A DNA stretch of 64,000 nucleotides, taken from NCBI GenBank assembly GCA_034435455.1, contig DAOTXL010000128.1:27816-91815 (forward strand), written 5' to 3'. The DNA is from DAOTXL01 sp034435455. Its GTDB lineage: Bacteria; Chloroflexota; Anaerolineae; JAAYZQ01. Below are positions 25,988-35,109 of this stretch, one piece after another (position 1 is the first letter of the stretch; each line of letters opens with the position of its first letter). Below the pieces are notes generated by a model. It did not search any database and was not told the origin of the DNA. It worked only from the letters and a program-made list of their open reading frames with translations. The position numbers and the translations under genes are program-made.

Positions 25988-27061
25988 CTATCCCCGGATG
26001 CTGCGCAACCTCGGGTCCAGGATATCGCGCATGGCGTCGCCGATCAGGTTCCAGCCCAGGCCAAAGATGATCAGGGCCGAGCCGGGGAAGACGATGATGT
26101 ACCAATAGGTGTCCAGGCTCATGATCCAGTCCCGGGCAAAACTGATGATCTGGCCCCAGTCGGCGTAGCCGATCTCGGTGCCCACCCCCAGGAAGCTCAG
26201 GGCGGCAAAGGAGAGGACGGCATCCCCCAGCCGGAAGGAGGCCAGCACCAGGATGGGGTAGATGACGTTGGGCAGGATATGGCGGATGATCAGCCGGCCA
26301 TCCTTAGCCCCGATCACGCGGCCGGCCAGGACATAATCCCGCTCCTTGGCCGACAGGATATCCCCGCGCACCACCCGGGCGTAGCGCGTCCAGCCAAATA
26401 CGATCAGGGCGATGGTGGGGGGCCAGATGCTGCGGCCGAACTTGGGCACCAGGATCGAAGACAGGGTGAGGGCGGCCAGCAGAAACGGGAAGGCCATAAA
26501 GATCTCGGTGATACGCATCAGCAGGTCGTCCAGCCATCCCCCATAGAAGGCAGAGATCGAGCCCACGATCAACCCGATGAGCACGGTGCTAAAGGTGACA
26601 ACGATGCCGGCGAACAAGGCCGTGCGCGCTCCCCAGACGACCCCATACCAGATGTCGAACTGGCCGCTGGTGGTGCCCATCAGATGGACCCAGTGGTCCT
26701 TGCCGGTCAGGATCGGGTACCAGAATGGAAGAACGTCCGGGACGCTCATTTTCCACTCCGTGCCGGGAGGCTGGGGTTTGGGGCCAAAGCCGTCGCGGGG
26801 AATCAGGTAGGGATCGCCGGCCACTTTGACAGGAGGAGCGAGCACAGGGGCCAAGATGGCCATCAGGATAAAAAGGGTGACAATGCCCAAACCGGCTACC
26901 GAGAGGGGATTGGTGAACAGGCCGTGCAGCAAACGATACCACTCCGGCCCCAGCAGCTTGCGCAGCCCGGTTACTTCCGGCAAAGTCCAGGCCGCTACAT
27001 CGTCCCGGGTGATCGTCCGCCGGCCGGGAAGTTGACGGCCCACCATTGTTTCTGTTGCCAT
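25988..27061 (-). CDS. ABC permease (OppC/DppC-like)
   Basis: A 357-aa permease with a cytoplasmic N-terminus, first helix near 54-74, an extracytoplasmic loop of about 60 residues, and five core helices. The EAA loop is recognisable in DYVLAGRVIGAKDGRLIIRH, and the protein ends DILDPRLRSIRG as expected. It lies 35 bp after the DppB-like permease. It would form the channel of the second peptide-type transporter with that gene. Confidence 0.92.
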   Translation of the reverse strand: MATETMVGRQLPGRRTITRDDVAAWTLPEVTGLRKLLGPEWYRLLHGLFTNPLSVAGLGIVTLFILMAILAPVLAPPVKVAGDPYLIPRDGFGPKPQPPGTEWKMSVPDVLPFWYPILTGKDHWVHLMGTTSGQFDIWYGVVWGARTALFAGIVVTFSTVLIGLIVGSISAFYGGWLDDLLMRITEIFMAFPFLLAALTLSSILVPKFGRSIWPPTIALIVFGWTRYARVVRGDILSAKERDYVLAGRVIGAKDGRLIIRHILPNVIYPILVLASFRLGDAVLSFAALSFLGVGTEIGYADWGQIISFARDWIMSLDTYWYIIVFPGSALIIFGLGWNLIGDAMRDILDPRLRSIRG

Positions 27062-27096
27062 TCAACACCTCATTCGTTCAATCTGATCCTCTGGCC

Positions 27097-28161
27097 TTAA
27101 CTCAGGCGAACACGGGGGTCCAGGAAGGCATACAGCACGTCAATCACCAGATTGGCTATCATCAGCACGACCGCGCTGAACAGGGTAAAGCTGACCACCG
27201 TCAGCAGGTCCAGGCTCTGGGCCGCGCGTGCCGCAGCCGACCCCATGCCGGGCAGGTTAAAGATCGTTTCGGTGATCACCACCCCCCCGATCAGGCCGAC
27301 GATCGTCAGCCCGGCCACGGTGACCACCGGGATCAGGGCATTGGGCAACGCATGGCGGTTGGTCACCGTCTTTTCGGCCAGCCCCTTGGCCCGGGCGGTG
27401 GTCACATAGTCCTGGTGCAGCGATTCGAGCATGGAGGAGCGGGTCAGGCGCAGCAACATAGCCCATTCGACATAACACAACGTCACGATCGGCAGGATCA
27501 TATGCCGCAGCGCGTCCCAGAAGATATCCAGCCGCAGATTGAGCAGGGCATCAATCGTGTTCATGTAGGTATATCGGTGGAAGGAGGGGGAGGCGACCAC
27601 CTGGGTGGCCCAGTCGGAGAGGCGTCCGGGCGGGAACCATTCCAATTTGGCGTAAAAGATCATCAGCACCAACAGGGCAAAGACAAAGGTGGGGAAAGAC
27701 CAGCCGATAATGCTAAATACGCGGGCCGCCTGGTCAATCGGCTTGTTGTGGTGCTTGGCCGCCAGGATCCCCAACCAGACGCCGCCGAGGATGATCGGCG
27801 TGCCGGCCCACAGCGCCAGTTCCAACGAGACAGGCAGGCGGCTCAGAAGCAGTTCTCCGACGGGCAGGCGGCCGGTGCGGGAGTAACCAAAGTCGCCCCG
27901 CAGGATGCCGCCGATCCGCTGCCCTGTCTGAGGGTCAATGCGGCCGACGAGCCAGCGCCAGTACTGGACGTGGAACGGCTCGTCCAGCCCATAGCGGCGG
28001 ATGATGGCCTCCAGCGCGCCGGGGGTGTGGGGGATATCCCGGACGTACAGAGCCGACCGCTCTACCGGATCGAGGGTCATGGTCATGAGAAAGACCAGGA
28101 CCGTCACGCCAAAGGCGGTGATCGGCAGTTGCAATAAGCGGCGGATAATATAAGTCGTCAT
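27097..28161 (-). CDS. ABC permease (OppB/DppB-like)
   Basis: A 354-aa permease starting MTTYIIRRLLQLPITAFGV, the standard DppB opening, with the RYGLDEPFHVQYWRWL extracytoplasmic segment and the EAA loop DYVTTARAKGLAEKTV. It ends YAFLDPRVRLS. It follows the binding protein after a 74-nt gap with a very stable hairpin. Partner of the permease at 25988-27061. Confidence 0.93.
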   Translation of the reverse strand: MTTYIIRRLLQLPITAFGVTVLVFLMTMTLDPVERSALYVRDIPHTPGALEAIIRRYGLDEPFHVQYWRWLVGRIDPQTGQRIGGILRGDFGYSRTGRLPVGELLLSRLPVSLELALWAGTPIILGGVWLGILAAKHHNKPIDQAARVFSIIGWSFPTFVFALLVLMIFYAKLEWFPPGRLSDWATQVVASPSFHRYTYMNTIDALLNLRLDIFWDALRHMILPIVTLCYVEWAMLLRLTRSSMLESLHQDYVTTARAKGLAEKTVTNRHALPNALIPVVTVAGLTIVGLIGGVVITETIFNLPGMGSAAARAAQSLDLLTVVSFTLFSAVVLMIANLVIDVLYAFLDPRVRLS

Positions 28162-28183
28162 AATTTCTGCCTCGGACCAGGGA

Positions 28184-28216
28184 TTTCCGGCGGGGGCAAT
28201 CCGCCCCCGCCGGAAA
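28184..28216 (-). other. Intercistronic hairpin in the second ABC operon
   Basis: A perfect 14-bp GC-rich stem (tttccggcgggggc at 28184-28197 with gcccccgccggaaa at 28203-28216) with a five-base loop lies between binding-protein and permease genes. No T-tract follows on the minus strand, so it likely protects or attenuates the message rather than fully ending it. Confidence 0.65.
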
Positions 28217-28235
28217 GAGATTCCAAGTCAGCCGG

Positions 28236-30311
28236 TTATTCGGTGGCCAGGGAGTAGGCGTAGTAGTAACCGGCGAACAGGATCGGGTTGTAGTACCAGT
28301 CCTGCACCCAGCGCTGCTCGTAGCGGGCCCCTGCCTCCTGCGACAGGGTGATCTGGATGGCCGTGTCGTAGAAGAGCTTTTGCAGGTCAAAGTAGATCTT
28401 TTCGCGCTCTTTGGGATCGGAGGCCATCACGCCGGCGGTGACCAGCTCCTGGAACTGGGCTTTCAGGTCGGCCGGCAGGTTCTGCCGCCCGGCGTAAGTG
28501 CCGACCGTGAACGGCTGCACCCAGTTGTGCGGGTCGTGGATGTCCTCGATCCAGCCGCTGGCCACCAGGGGCAACTGGCTGGCGCGGAAGGCGCGCAGCA
28601 TCGTCGGCCACGGCAGGCCCAGGCACTCGATCTGGTACTTGTCGTTGATCGAGCGCAGGCTGGACTGCAGGATGGCGCAGGCGGTCTGGCGTGCCGTGTT
28701 ACCGGTGTTGTAGGCCATCTGCACGCGGAAGCCGACCTCGGCCACCTTGCCGCCCCAGGCCTGCTCCATCTCTGCCTTGCACTTGTCCAGGTCGAACTCG
28801 TACATCGGGCCATCGGGGTTGTAGCCCAGCATGCCGACGATGATCGGGCCGTTGTTGCGGATGCCTTCGCCGTTCTGGGCGTCCCGGATAAAGGCCTCAT
28901 AGTCGAAGCAGTAGTTGAAGGCCTTGCGGACATGGAGGTCGCTGAAAAAGTCGGGCGGAATGCCGTTGCCGTCCAACTGGCCGCTGCCGATGTAGGGGTT
29001 GATCCCCTCTTCCTGGCTCAGGTCAAAGTTCATGAACACGTTGGTGCGGCTCACGCTGGGCAGTTTGGGCCACTTGCGTAGCGGCGCGTCCGGATTTTCG
29101 GTGGGGGTGCACTCGTTGGTCAGGTAGTCGCAAATTTCCCCTACATACTCATCCACCTGGGGCCGGTTGGCCGCCGGCACCGCCACCGTCTCGGCGTCCC
29201 CGGCCAGGAGGATGGCAAAGCGGGTACCCCACTCATCCACCAGGTTCTGGACCACGCGCTTGATGCGCGGGGGGCCGCTGGGGCCGCCAGGCCATATCTC
29301 GTCGCCGGGCTGGCGCCAATAGTTCTCGTTGGCGACCATGACCCAGCCCTCGCTGGGGGTCCAGCTCTCCAGCTTGTAGGGGCCGGTGCCGTTGATGATG
29401 GTGGACAGGGGGCTGTTCTCCGAAGTCAGCGAATAGTAGTCCTGCCAGGTGTCGCACGAACCATCCCAGGCGCCGTTCTCGATGGCCCATTCCTTATCCA
29501 TGGCCGAGCCCCACGACTGGGCCAGGGTGGCCAGGAAGGGGCCCCACGGCTGGGCCAGGTGGAAGGTCAGGGTCCAGTTCTCGTCGTCGGCCTCGATGGC
29601 GGCCTTGACCTTTTCGCATACCGCCTTCAGTTCCTCCGCCGTGGCGTTGGCCTTCAGCCCTTCAGGATCGCCGGCATACGCCCCCTCGGCGATCTCTTCG
29701 GTGATATCGCCCGAGGCGTAGCCCATGATCGGCTCGATCAGCAGCCACTGCGGGCCGTCGGGGCTGGACTGCAACAGGCCGCGCTCAAAGGTGTACTCAA
29801 AGTCGCTGGGGGTCAGGTCGTTGCCGTTGTGGAACTTGACGCCCTGGCGGATCTTGAACGTGTAGGTCTTGCCGTCGGCCGAGATGCCGCCGTTCTGCAC
29901 CGTGGGAATTTCAGTGGCCAGCAACGGCACGTACTCGGTCATGTTCTCCCGGTTGAAAAAGATCAACCCTTCCATGACGTTCATGATCACCGCGGCGCTG
30001 GCGGTGTCGTAGCACAGGTTCGGGTCCAGGGTGTCAATGTCGCCAAAGGTGACAAAGGTGTAGGTGTCGGGGCGGGGCGCCACGAACTTGACCTCGCCGG
30101 GGGGCGGGGTGGGGGTGGGCGGAACGGTCACCTCAACCTGAACCGTCTCGACAATGGTCTGGGGCGTGCCTTTTACCTCCACCACCTTGGTCACTTCGAC
30201 CGGGACGGTCTGAATGATCACCTGCGGTGTTGGTGTGGGTCCACAGGCTGCCAACACAACCGATGCGATCATCCCCAGGACCGCGAGGATCGCCCATTTT
30301 TTAGAAAACAT
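28236..30311 (-). CDS. Lipoprotein solute-binding protein, family 5, canonical order
   Basis: A 691-aa lipoprotein with signal peptide and lipobox LAAC (Cys23), a PT-rich and Val/Thr-rich stalk, then an SBP_bac_5 domain in the usual order: FGDIDTLDPNLCYDT, TFKIRQGVKFHNGNDLTPSD (151-170), GTGPYKLESW (309-318), then the second lobe with DLHVRKAFNYCFDYEAFI. The ATG at 30311 has AAAGGAGGAGACA upstream. It begins the permease operon and would deliver a peptide or similar ligand to the permeases at 25988-28161. It contrasts with the permuted homologue at 19059-21668. Confidence 0.93.
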   Translation of the reverse strand: MFSKKWAILAVLGMIASVVLAACGPTPTPQVIIQTVPVEVTKVVEVKGTPQTIVETVQVEVTVPPTPTPPPGEVKFVAPRPDTYTFVTFGDIDTLDPNLCYDTASAAVIMNVMEGLIFFNRENMTEYVPLLATEIPTVQNGGISADGKTYTFKIRQGVKFHNGNDLTPSDFEYTFERGLLQSSPDGPQWLLIEPIMGYASGDITEEIAEGAYAGDPEGLKANATAEELKAVCEKVKAAIEADDENWTLTFHLAQPWGPFLATLAQSWGSAMDKEWAIENGAWDGSCDTWQDYYSLTSENSPLSTIINGTGPYKLESWTPSEGWVMVANENYWRQPGDEIWPGGPSGPPRIKRVVQNLVDEWGTRFAILLAGDAETVAVPAANRPQVDEYVGEICDYLTNECTPTENPDAPLRKWPKLPSVSRTNVFMNFDLSQEEGINPYIGSGQLDGNGIPPDFFSDLHVRKAFNYCFDYEAFIRDAQNGEGIRNNGPIIVGMLGYNPDGPMYEFDLDKCKAEMEQAWGGKVAEVGFRVQMAYNTGNTARQTACAILQSSLRSINDKYQIECLGLPWPTMLRAFRASQLPLVASGWIEDIHDPHNWVQPFTVGTYAGRQNLPADLKAQFQELVTAGVMASDPKEREKIYFDLQKLFYDTAIQITLSQEAGARYEQRWVQDWYYNPILFAGYYYAYSLATE

Positions 30312-30354
30312 TGTCTCCTCCTTTTTTTAAATTTTCTGTCAGCCGAACCGATGC

Positions 30355-30416
30355 CAGGCGCGGGAATCCTGGGACAGAATTGCACCCCGCTTCCTCACCT
30401 CCTTTACATGTTCTCC
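30355..30416 (-). promoter_or_regulatory. Conserved 5' leader element, copy 2
   Basis: Leader segment matching 21711-21772: GGAGGTGA, GCGGG...CCCGC stem, CAGGATTCCCGCGCCTG. Copy 2 lacks the ATG found after GGAGGTG in copy 1, so the shared part is more likely RNA structure than a leader peptide, although both can encode RIPAP. Confidence 0.5.
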
Positions 30417-30474
30417 GCAGAGGCACCCCGGCTCCCTGCGGGCAAAGGCTCCAGCGTCAGGATAATGCCCTCTG

Positions 30475-30503
30475 ATCGTACCACAAAACGCCGTTCCGGT
30501 CAA
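30475..30503 (-). promoter_or_regulatory. Promoter of the second binding-protein operon
   Basis: Minus-strand TTGACC (30503-30498), 17-nt spacer, TACGAT (30480-30475). It lies just past the upstream ATPase gene, so the binding protein has its own start of transcription. Confidence 0.72.
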
Positions 30504-30513
30504 GACCCTGTTA

Positions 30514-31515
30514 TCAGGTCTCGGCGGTTTGGGGGCCTACCCGAAAGCAGGCCACCCAGTGCCCACCGCCGACGTCCACAAAATCCGGCTCTTGCTCTTT
30601 GCAGATATCCATGACCACCGGACAGCGGGTACAGAAATTGCAGCCGACGGGCGGGTTGGCCGGGCTGGGCACGTCCCCCTCCAGGATAATCCGCTTCCGT
30701 CTTTCTTCGACCATCGGGTCGGGGATCGGCACCGCCGACAGGAGCGCCTGGGTATAGGGATGGAGTGGGTTGTCGTACAGTTCCGTGCGGGTGGTCAGTT
30801 CTACGATCTTGCCCAGGTACATGACCGCCACCCGGTCGGAGATGTGCCGCACCACCGACAGGTCGTGGGCGATGAACAGGTAGGTCAGGTTGAACTCCCG
30901 CTGGAGGTCCTCCAGCAGGTTGATGATCTGGGCCTGGATCGAGACGTCCAGCGCCGAGATCGGCTCGTCGCAGACGATAAATTCGGGGTTGACGGCCAGC
31001 GCCCGGGCCACACCGATGCGTTGCCGCTGCCCTCCCGAAAACTCGTGGGGGTAGCGGTTCACGAAATAGGGGTTCAGGCCCACCACCCGCAGCAGCTCCT
31101 GGACCCGCTCCCGGCGCTCTTTGCTGCCGGCCAGGTTGTGCACCAGGAGCGGCTCCCCGATGATGTCGCCCACGGTCATGCGCGGGTTGAGGGAGGCATA
31201 GGGGTCCTGGAAGATCATCTGCATCCGGCGGCGCATCCGGCGCAACGGTTCCCCTTTGAGTTTGGTGAGGTTTTCGCCGTCAAAGAGCACATCCCCTGCC
31301 GTCGGGCGGTAGAGTTGCAGGATCGCGCGCCCGGTCGTGGATTTGCCGCAGCCCGATTCGCCCACCAGGCCCAGCGTCTCGCCGCGCAGGATGTCAAAGG
31401 AGATGCCATCCACCGCTTTGATGGCCCCCACCTTGCGCTGGATAACAATCCCCTGCATGATCGGGAAGTGCATTTTGAGGTTGCGAACCTGAACGAGAAC
31501 GCCGTTTTGTGTCAT
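30514..31515 (-). CDS. Peptide-type ABC transporter ATPase (OppF/DppF-like)
   Basis: A 333-aa ATPase with Walker A GESGCGKSTTGRAIL, Q-loop MIFQDPYASLNPRMTV, signature FSGGQRQR, Walker B FIVCDEPISALD and AHDLSVV. The C-terminal domain has cysteines in CNFCTRCPVVMDIC. Start at ATG 31515 (GGAG five bases before); a GTG two codons earlier is possible. It is 30 bp after its OppD partner and directly precedes the binding-protein promoter, so these ATPases most likely serve the permeases at 25988-28161. Confidence 0.93.
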   Translation of the reverse strand: MTQNGVLVQVRNLKMHFPIMQGIVIQRKVGAIKAVDGISFDILRGETLGLVGESGCGKSTTGRAILQLYRPTAGDVLFDGENLTKLKGEPLRRMRRRMQMIFQDPYASLNPRMTVGDIIGEPLLVHNLAGSKERRERVQELLRVVGLNPYFVNRYPHEFSGGQRQRIGVARALAVNPEFIVCDEPISALDVSIQAQIINLLEDLQREFNLTYLFIAHDLSVVRHISDRVAVMYLGKIVELTTRTELYDNPLHPYTQALLSAVPIPDPMVEERRKRIILEGDVPSPANPPVGCNFCTRCPVVMDICKEQEPDFVDVGGGHWVACFRVGPQTAET

Positions 31516-31545
31516 TGGCACTCCAACTCCTCTGCGGGATAAAAG

Positions 31546-32523
31546 CTAAACAGCCTGCGTGACATCCACCCAGCAGGCGATGCGGTGCCTGGGCCCCACC
31601 GGCTCCAATTCGGGCCGTTCCTCCTGGCACCGGTCAATGGCGTACACGCAGCGCGGCTCAAAGGGGCAGCCCTTGGGCAGGGAGATCAGGTCTGGAGGAA
31701 GGCCTTCGATGGAGGTCAGCTTTTCCCGGCGGACCTCGTCCAGCCGGGGCAGGGAACCCAGGAGCCCCAGGGTGTAGGGATGCCGCGGATTGGCATAGAT
31801 CTCCTTGACCGAGGCCTCTTCCACCACGAAACCGGCATACATGACCATCATCCGGTTGGCAATGCCGGCCACCACCCCCAGGTCGTGGGTGATCCAGATG
31901 ATGGCCATGCCGATCTCGTCCCGCAGCCGCTTCACCAGGTCTACGATCTGCGCCTGGATGGTCACGTCCAGGGCGGTGGTCGGCTCGTCGGCGATGAGCA
32001 GCCGGGGATTACAGGCCAGGGCCATGGCGATCATGGCCCGTTGGCGCATGCCGCCTGAGAATTGGTGGGGGTAATCGTCCAGCCGCTCCTCTGCCTGGGG
32101 GATCCCCACCATGGAGAGCAGTTCCGTACTGCGTTTGCGGGCCTCTTGTCGGCTCATGTTCAGGTGCAGCTCCAATGCCTCGCCGATCTGCCGCCCGATG
32201 GTCAGGACCGGGTTGAGGGAGGTCATCGGGTCCTGGAAAACCATGGCGATCTTGTTGCCGCGCACCTGCCGGATCTCGTCGTCGCTCACCTTGAGCAGGT
32301 CGTGCCCGTCAAAGAGCACCTCCCCGCCGACGATCTTGCCCGGTGGTTGGGGGATCAGGCGCATGACCGACAGGACACTGACGCTTTTGCCACACCCACT
32401 CTCGCCCACGATGCCCAGGGTTTCTCCTTCTTCTACGTGAAAGGAAACCCCATTTACAGCATGGACTATCCCGTCTTGGGTGAAGAATTGCGTTTTGAGG
32501 TTCTTGACTTCCAGCAATGGCAT
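31546..32523 (-). CDS. Peptide-type ABC transporter ATPase (OppD/DppD-like)
   Basis: A 325-aa ATPase: Walker A GESGCGKSVSVLSVM, Q-loop MVFQDPMTSLNPVL, signature FSGGMRQR, Walker B LLIADEPTTALDVT, switch WITHDLGVVAG, and C-terminal cysteines (CPFEPRCVYAIDRC). ATG at 32523 has GAAGGAGAACAAGGC. It follows the LysM lipoprotein gene by 61 bp and may share its promoter. Confidence 0.93.
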   Translation of the reverse strand: MPLLEVKNLKTQFFTQDGIVHAVNGVSFHVEEGETLGIVGESGCGKSVSVLSVMRLIPQPPGKIVGGEVLFDGHDLLKVSDDEIRQVRGNKIAMVFQDPMTSLNPVLTIGRQIGEALELHLNMSRQEARKRSTELLSMVGIPQAEERLDDYPHQFSGGMRQRAMIAMALACNPRLLIADEPTTALDVTIQAQIVDLVKRLRDEIGMAIIWITHDLGVVAGIANRMMVMYAGFVVEEASVKEIYANPRHPYTLGLLGSLPRLDEVRREKLTSIEGLPPDLISLPKGCPFEPRCVYAIDRCQEERPELEPVGPRHRIACWVDVTQAV

Positions 32524-32584
32524 GCCTTGTTCTCCTTCTCGTAGCAAGGTTGGGTCTGGCGTGTTTCCTTTCAGTTCGGCCGGA

Positions 32585-33256
32585 TTAAGGAATGCACAAC
32601 ACCTGGCCAGGGTAAATGGTGTTGGCAGCACCGATCGTCAGGCCGTTTGCCGCCAGGATGCTGTAGGGCGATACTCCGTAATTCCGCGCGATCTGCCACA
32701 CCCATTCGCCCGAGCGGACGGTGTGGCGGATCCGGCAGCCGGTGCCTGTTCCGCTCGAGGCACCCGTTCCGCCGGGGATTTTGAGCTTTTGCCCCGGATA
32801 GATCTGGTCGGGGTTGACCAGGTTGTTGGCCCGGGCAATGGCCTGCCAGGTGGTGCCATAGGCCCGGGCGATGGAGGACAGGGTTTCGCCCCGTTGGACG
32901 GTGTGCCAGACCGCCCCTCCTCCGGTGCTGGAGGGCGGTTCGGCGGTGGGGGACTCGACCACCGGCGGGGCAGGGGTAGCCATCGGTTCGGCGGTAGCCA
33001 TGGGGACGGCTCCGGGGGTGGCGGTTGGCTGCCCGGTGCCCGGCGTGGGCAAGGGCGTGACCACCGATACCACCGTTTGCCCTGGCCCAGGGGTTACCTC
33101 TACCGCTGTTGTCGCTGCGGCGGTGGGCAACGGCTCTTCCCCCTGGGGGACCTCGGTGGGGCGCGGCTTGGGGGTCCTGGTGCAACCGGCCAGGCTGCTC
33201 AGCATCACCGCCGCCACCAGCAAAGAGATGATCGGGGTTGACGTTTTACATTTCAT
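32585..33256 (-). CDS. LysM-domain lipoprotein
   Basis: A 223-aa lipoprotein. The lipobox LAGC follows a 20-residue signal; a long Pro/Thr/Val-rich linker then leads to two LysM domains (HTVQRGETLSSIARAYGTTW and HTVRSGEWVWQIARNYGVSP), each closed by IYPGQ. LysM domains bind peptidoglycan N-acetylglucosamine, so the protein likely bridges membrane and cell wall. ATG at 33256 has AGGAGGTGGCTCCA. Its own promoter is at 33319-33347. It may help position the transporter encoded downstream or be an independent wall protein. Confidence 0.9.
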   Translation of the reverse strand: MKCKTSTPIISLLVAAVMLSSLAGCTRTPKPRPTEVPQGEEPLPTAAATTAVEVTPGPGQTVVSVVTPLPTPGTGQPTATPGAVPMATAEPMATPAPPVVESPTAEPPSSTGGGAVWHTVQRGETLSSIARAYGTTWQAIARANNLVNPDQIYPGQKLKIPGGTGASSGTGTGCRIRHTVRSGEWVWQIARNYGVSPYSILAANGLTIGAANTIYPGQVLCIP

Positions 33257-33318
33257 TGGAGCCACCTCCTGAACATTTGCCACAGGATACCCGTGGCTGG
33301 CCTTGCATGGCCAATGCA

Positions 33319-33347
33319 ATCATACCACAACTGCGGTCAGACGTCAA
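33319..33347 (-). promoter_or_regulatory. Promoter of the LysM lipoprotein gene
   Basis: Minus-strand TTGACG (33347-33342), 17-nt spacer, TATGAT (33324-33319). The -35 box lies inside the last codons of the upstream NTPase gene. Confidence 0.75.
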
Positions 33348-33888
33348 GTGGGTGATCGGCAGCCTGTGCCTCCCGCAGCCACCGGACGATCCGGTCGGGC
33401 AGGCCCTGACGGTTGGCGGGCGTGACCTCGATCAGGGTGCCAGCAGGGCGGGCCTTGATGGCGTCCACCCAGGGGTGTGGCCTGGCCATCACCGTGGCCA
33501 GCAGCGGTTTCGGGCCAGCCAGTGCCTCCTCTACCGCCTGGCGAAACGCCGGTGAAAAAAGCTCCATCTTGCCGATTTCGTCTATCACCACCACGGTTAC
33601 GTTGGGCCGGGCCAGGGCGCGGCGGATGGCCGCGACTCCTACCTGCTCCAGATCGGGCAGGTGTACCCCATACCTGCCCACGCGGTATGGGCTGGCGACG
33701 TCCACGCCGGCCAGGGTTCCCACCGGCCCATCCAGGGCCACCAGCCGAAAACCGATCCGCTGCCCCTCTTCTCGCACCTCCTGGGTGTAAAAGCCGCCGG
33801 CGGCCTCCCCCAGCCGGGCGACAACCCAGCGGATGACGGTGGTCTTGCCCACGCCCGGTCGCCCGGTCAACAGCAGTGCCTGACCCAT
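33337..33888 (-). CDS. THEP1-type nucleoside triphosphatase
   Basis: A 183-aa P-loop NTPase of the THEP1 family. Walker A is GRPGVGKTT (9-17) and Walker B is VVVIDEIGKMELFSPAF, both diagnostic. Family members hydrolyse NTPs slowly and their role in cells is unclear. It starts 9 bp after kbl, so it is the last gene of the threonine-related run. Length matches the family. Confidence 0.9.
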   Translation of the reverse strand: MGQALLLTGRPGVGKTTVIRWVVARLGEAAGGFYTQEVREEGQRIGFRLVALDGPVGTLAGVDVASPYRVGRYGVHLPDLEQVGVAAIRRALARPNVTVVVIDEIGKMELFSPAFRQAVEEALAGPKPLLATVMARPHPWVDAIKARPAGTLIEVTPANRQGLPDRIVRWLREAQAADHPLDV

Positions 33889-33897
33889 GTGCCGGTT

Positions 33898-35094
33898 TTA
33901 GATAACGCCCAGTTCGCGCCCCACCTTCTCGAACGCTTCCAGGCCTTTGTCCAGGTCCTCGCGGCTATGCGCGGCGGTGTTCATCACCCGGATGCGGGCC
34001 TGGCCGCGGGGCACAGTGGGGAAGCCGATGGCCATAGCAAACACGCCATTTTCAAAGAGTTTCTGCGAGAACTCTTTGGCCAGCGGGGCCTCTCCCAACA
34101 TCACCGGGACGATGGGTGTCTGGGTGCGGCCGGTGTTGAAGCCCAGTTCGGCCATGCCCTTTTTGAAATATTCGGTGTTGGCCCACAGCCGGTCCACCAG
34201 CTCGGAGCTCTCTTCCAGCAGGTCCACCGCTGCCAGGCAGGCTGCCGTATCGGCGGGGGTTACCGCGCTGGAGAAGAGGAAGGGCCGCGCCTTTTGCCGC
34301 AAATAGTCCACCACCACTTTTTTCCCGGCGATGACCCCGCCCACCACGCCAAAGGCTTTGCTCAGCGTGCCGATCTCCACGTCGAACTTGCCCTGCAGGC
34401 CAAAATGATGCACGATCCCCTTGCCGCCCCCCAGGACCCCTTCACCGTGGGCATCGTCCACCATCGTCATCACCCCATACTTTTCGGCCACTTCGTACAG
34501 TTGGTCCAGCGGGGCGATGTCGCCGTCCATGCTGAACACCCCATCGGTCACCAGCAGGCCGCGCCGGAACCTGGGCAGGTTCTCCCGGATCACCCGTTCG
34601 GCGTCGCGGGCATCGCAGTGCTCGTAGACGATGATCTTGGCCCCCGAAAGTCGCGCTCCGTCAATGATGCTGGCGTGGTTCAGCCGGTCGGAAAAGATGA
34701 CATCCTGCGCGCCGCTGGCCTTGTCCACCCCCACCAGAGGGGGGATGGCTGCCTGGTTGGCGCAGAAACCACTTTGTACATAGAGGGCATCTTCGACGCC
34801 CTTGAATTCGGCCAGGCGCTTCTCCAGTTGGATGTGCAGGGCCTGGGTCCCGGCGATGGAGCGGACGGCGGCCGGCCCCACGCCCCATTCTTCGATGGCC
34901 CTCCTGGCCGCCTCTTTCATCTTGGGGTGGTTGGCCAGGCCCAGGTAATTGTTGGTGCAAAAGTTCAGGACCCTCTTGCCATCCACGATCATCCAGGCAT
35001 CCGCCGGCGAGTCCATGACCCGCAGGTTGATGAACAGGCCCGACTCTTTCAGGTTGGCGACCTCTTCTCGAATAAAATCAAACTTGTCTGCCAT
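33898..35094 (-). CDS. kbl: Glycine C-acetyltransferase (2-amino-3-ketobutyrate CoA ligase)
   Basis: A 398-aa PLP enzyme of the alpha-oxoamine synthase family. NNYLGLANHP (48-57), the VDDAHGEGVLG loop and Lys246 in GTLSKAFGVVGG mark the fold. It splits 2-amino-3-ketobutyrate with CoA into glycine and acetyl-CoA, the second step of threonine breakdown. The SDR-type threonine dehydrogenase at 36545-37528 supplies the first step. GAAAGGAGCAAAA precedes the ATG at 35094. One unrelated gene and a repeat separate the two enzymes. Confidence 0.94.
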   Translation of the reverse strand: MADKFDFIREEVANLKESGLFINLRVMDSPADAWMIVDGKRVLNFCTNNYLGLANHPKMKEAARRAIEEWGVGPAAVRSIAGTQALHIQLEKRLAEFKGVEDALYVQSGFCANQAAIPPLVGVDKASGAQDVIFSDRLNHASIIDGARLSGAKIIVYEHCDARDAERVIRENLPRFRRGLLVTDGVFSMDGDIAPLDQLYEVAEKYGVMTMVDDAHGEGVLGGGKGIVHHFGLQGKFDVEIGTLSKAFGVVGGVIAGKKVVVDYLRQKARPFLFSSAVTPADTAACLAAVDLLEESSELVDRLWANTEYFKKGMAELGFNTGRTQTPIVPVMLGEAPLAKEFSQKLFENGVFAMAIGFPTVPRGQARIRVMNTAAHSREDLDKGLEAFEKVGRELGVI

Positions 35095-35109
35095 TTTTGC
35101 TCCTTTCTT

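Noticed and set aside
25004..27100. A 698-codon plus-strand frame across the membrane-protein and permease genes
   Set aside because: It spans two genuine minus-strand genes, is Gln/Gly/Pro-rich low-complexity translation and has no recognisable fold.
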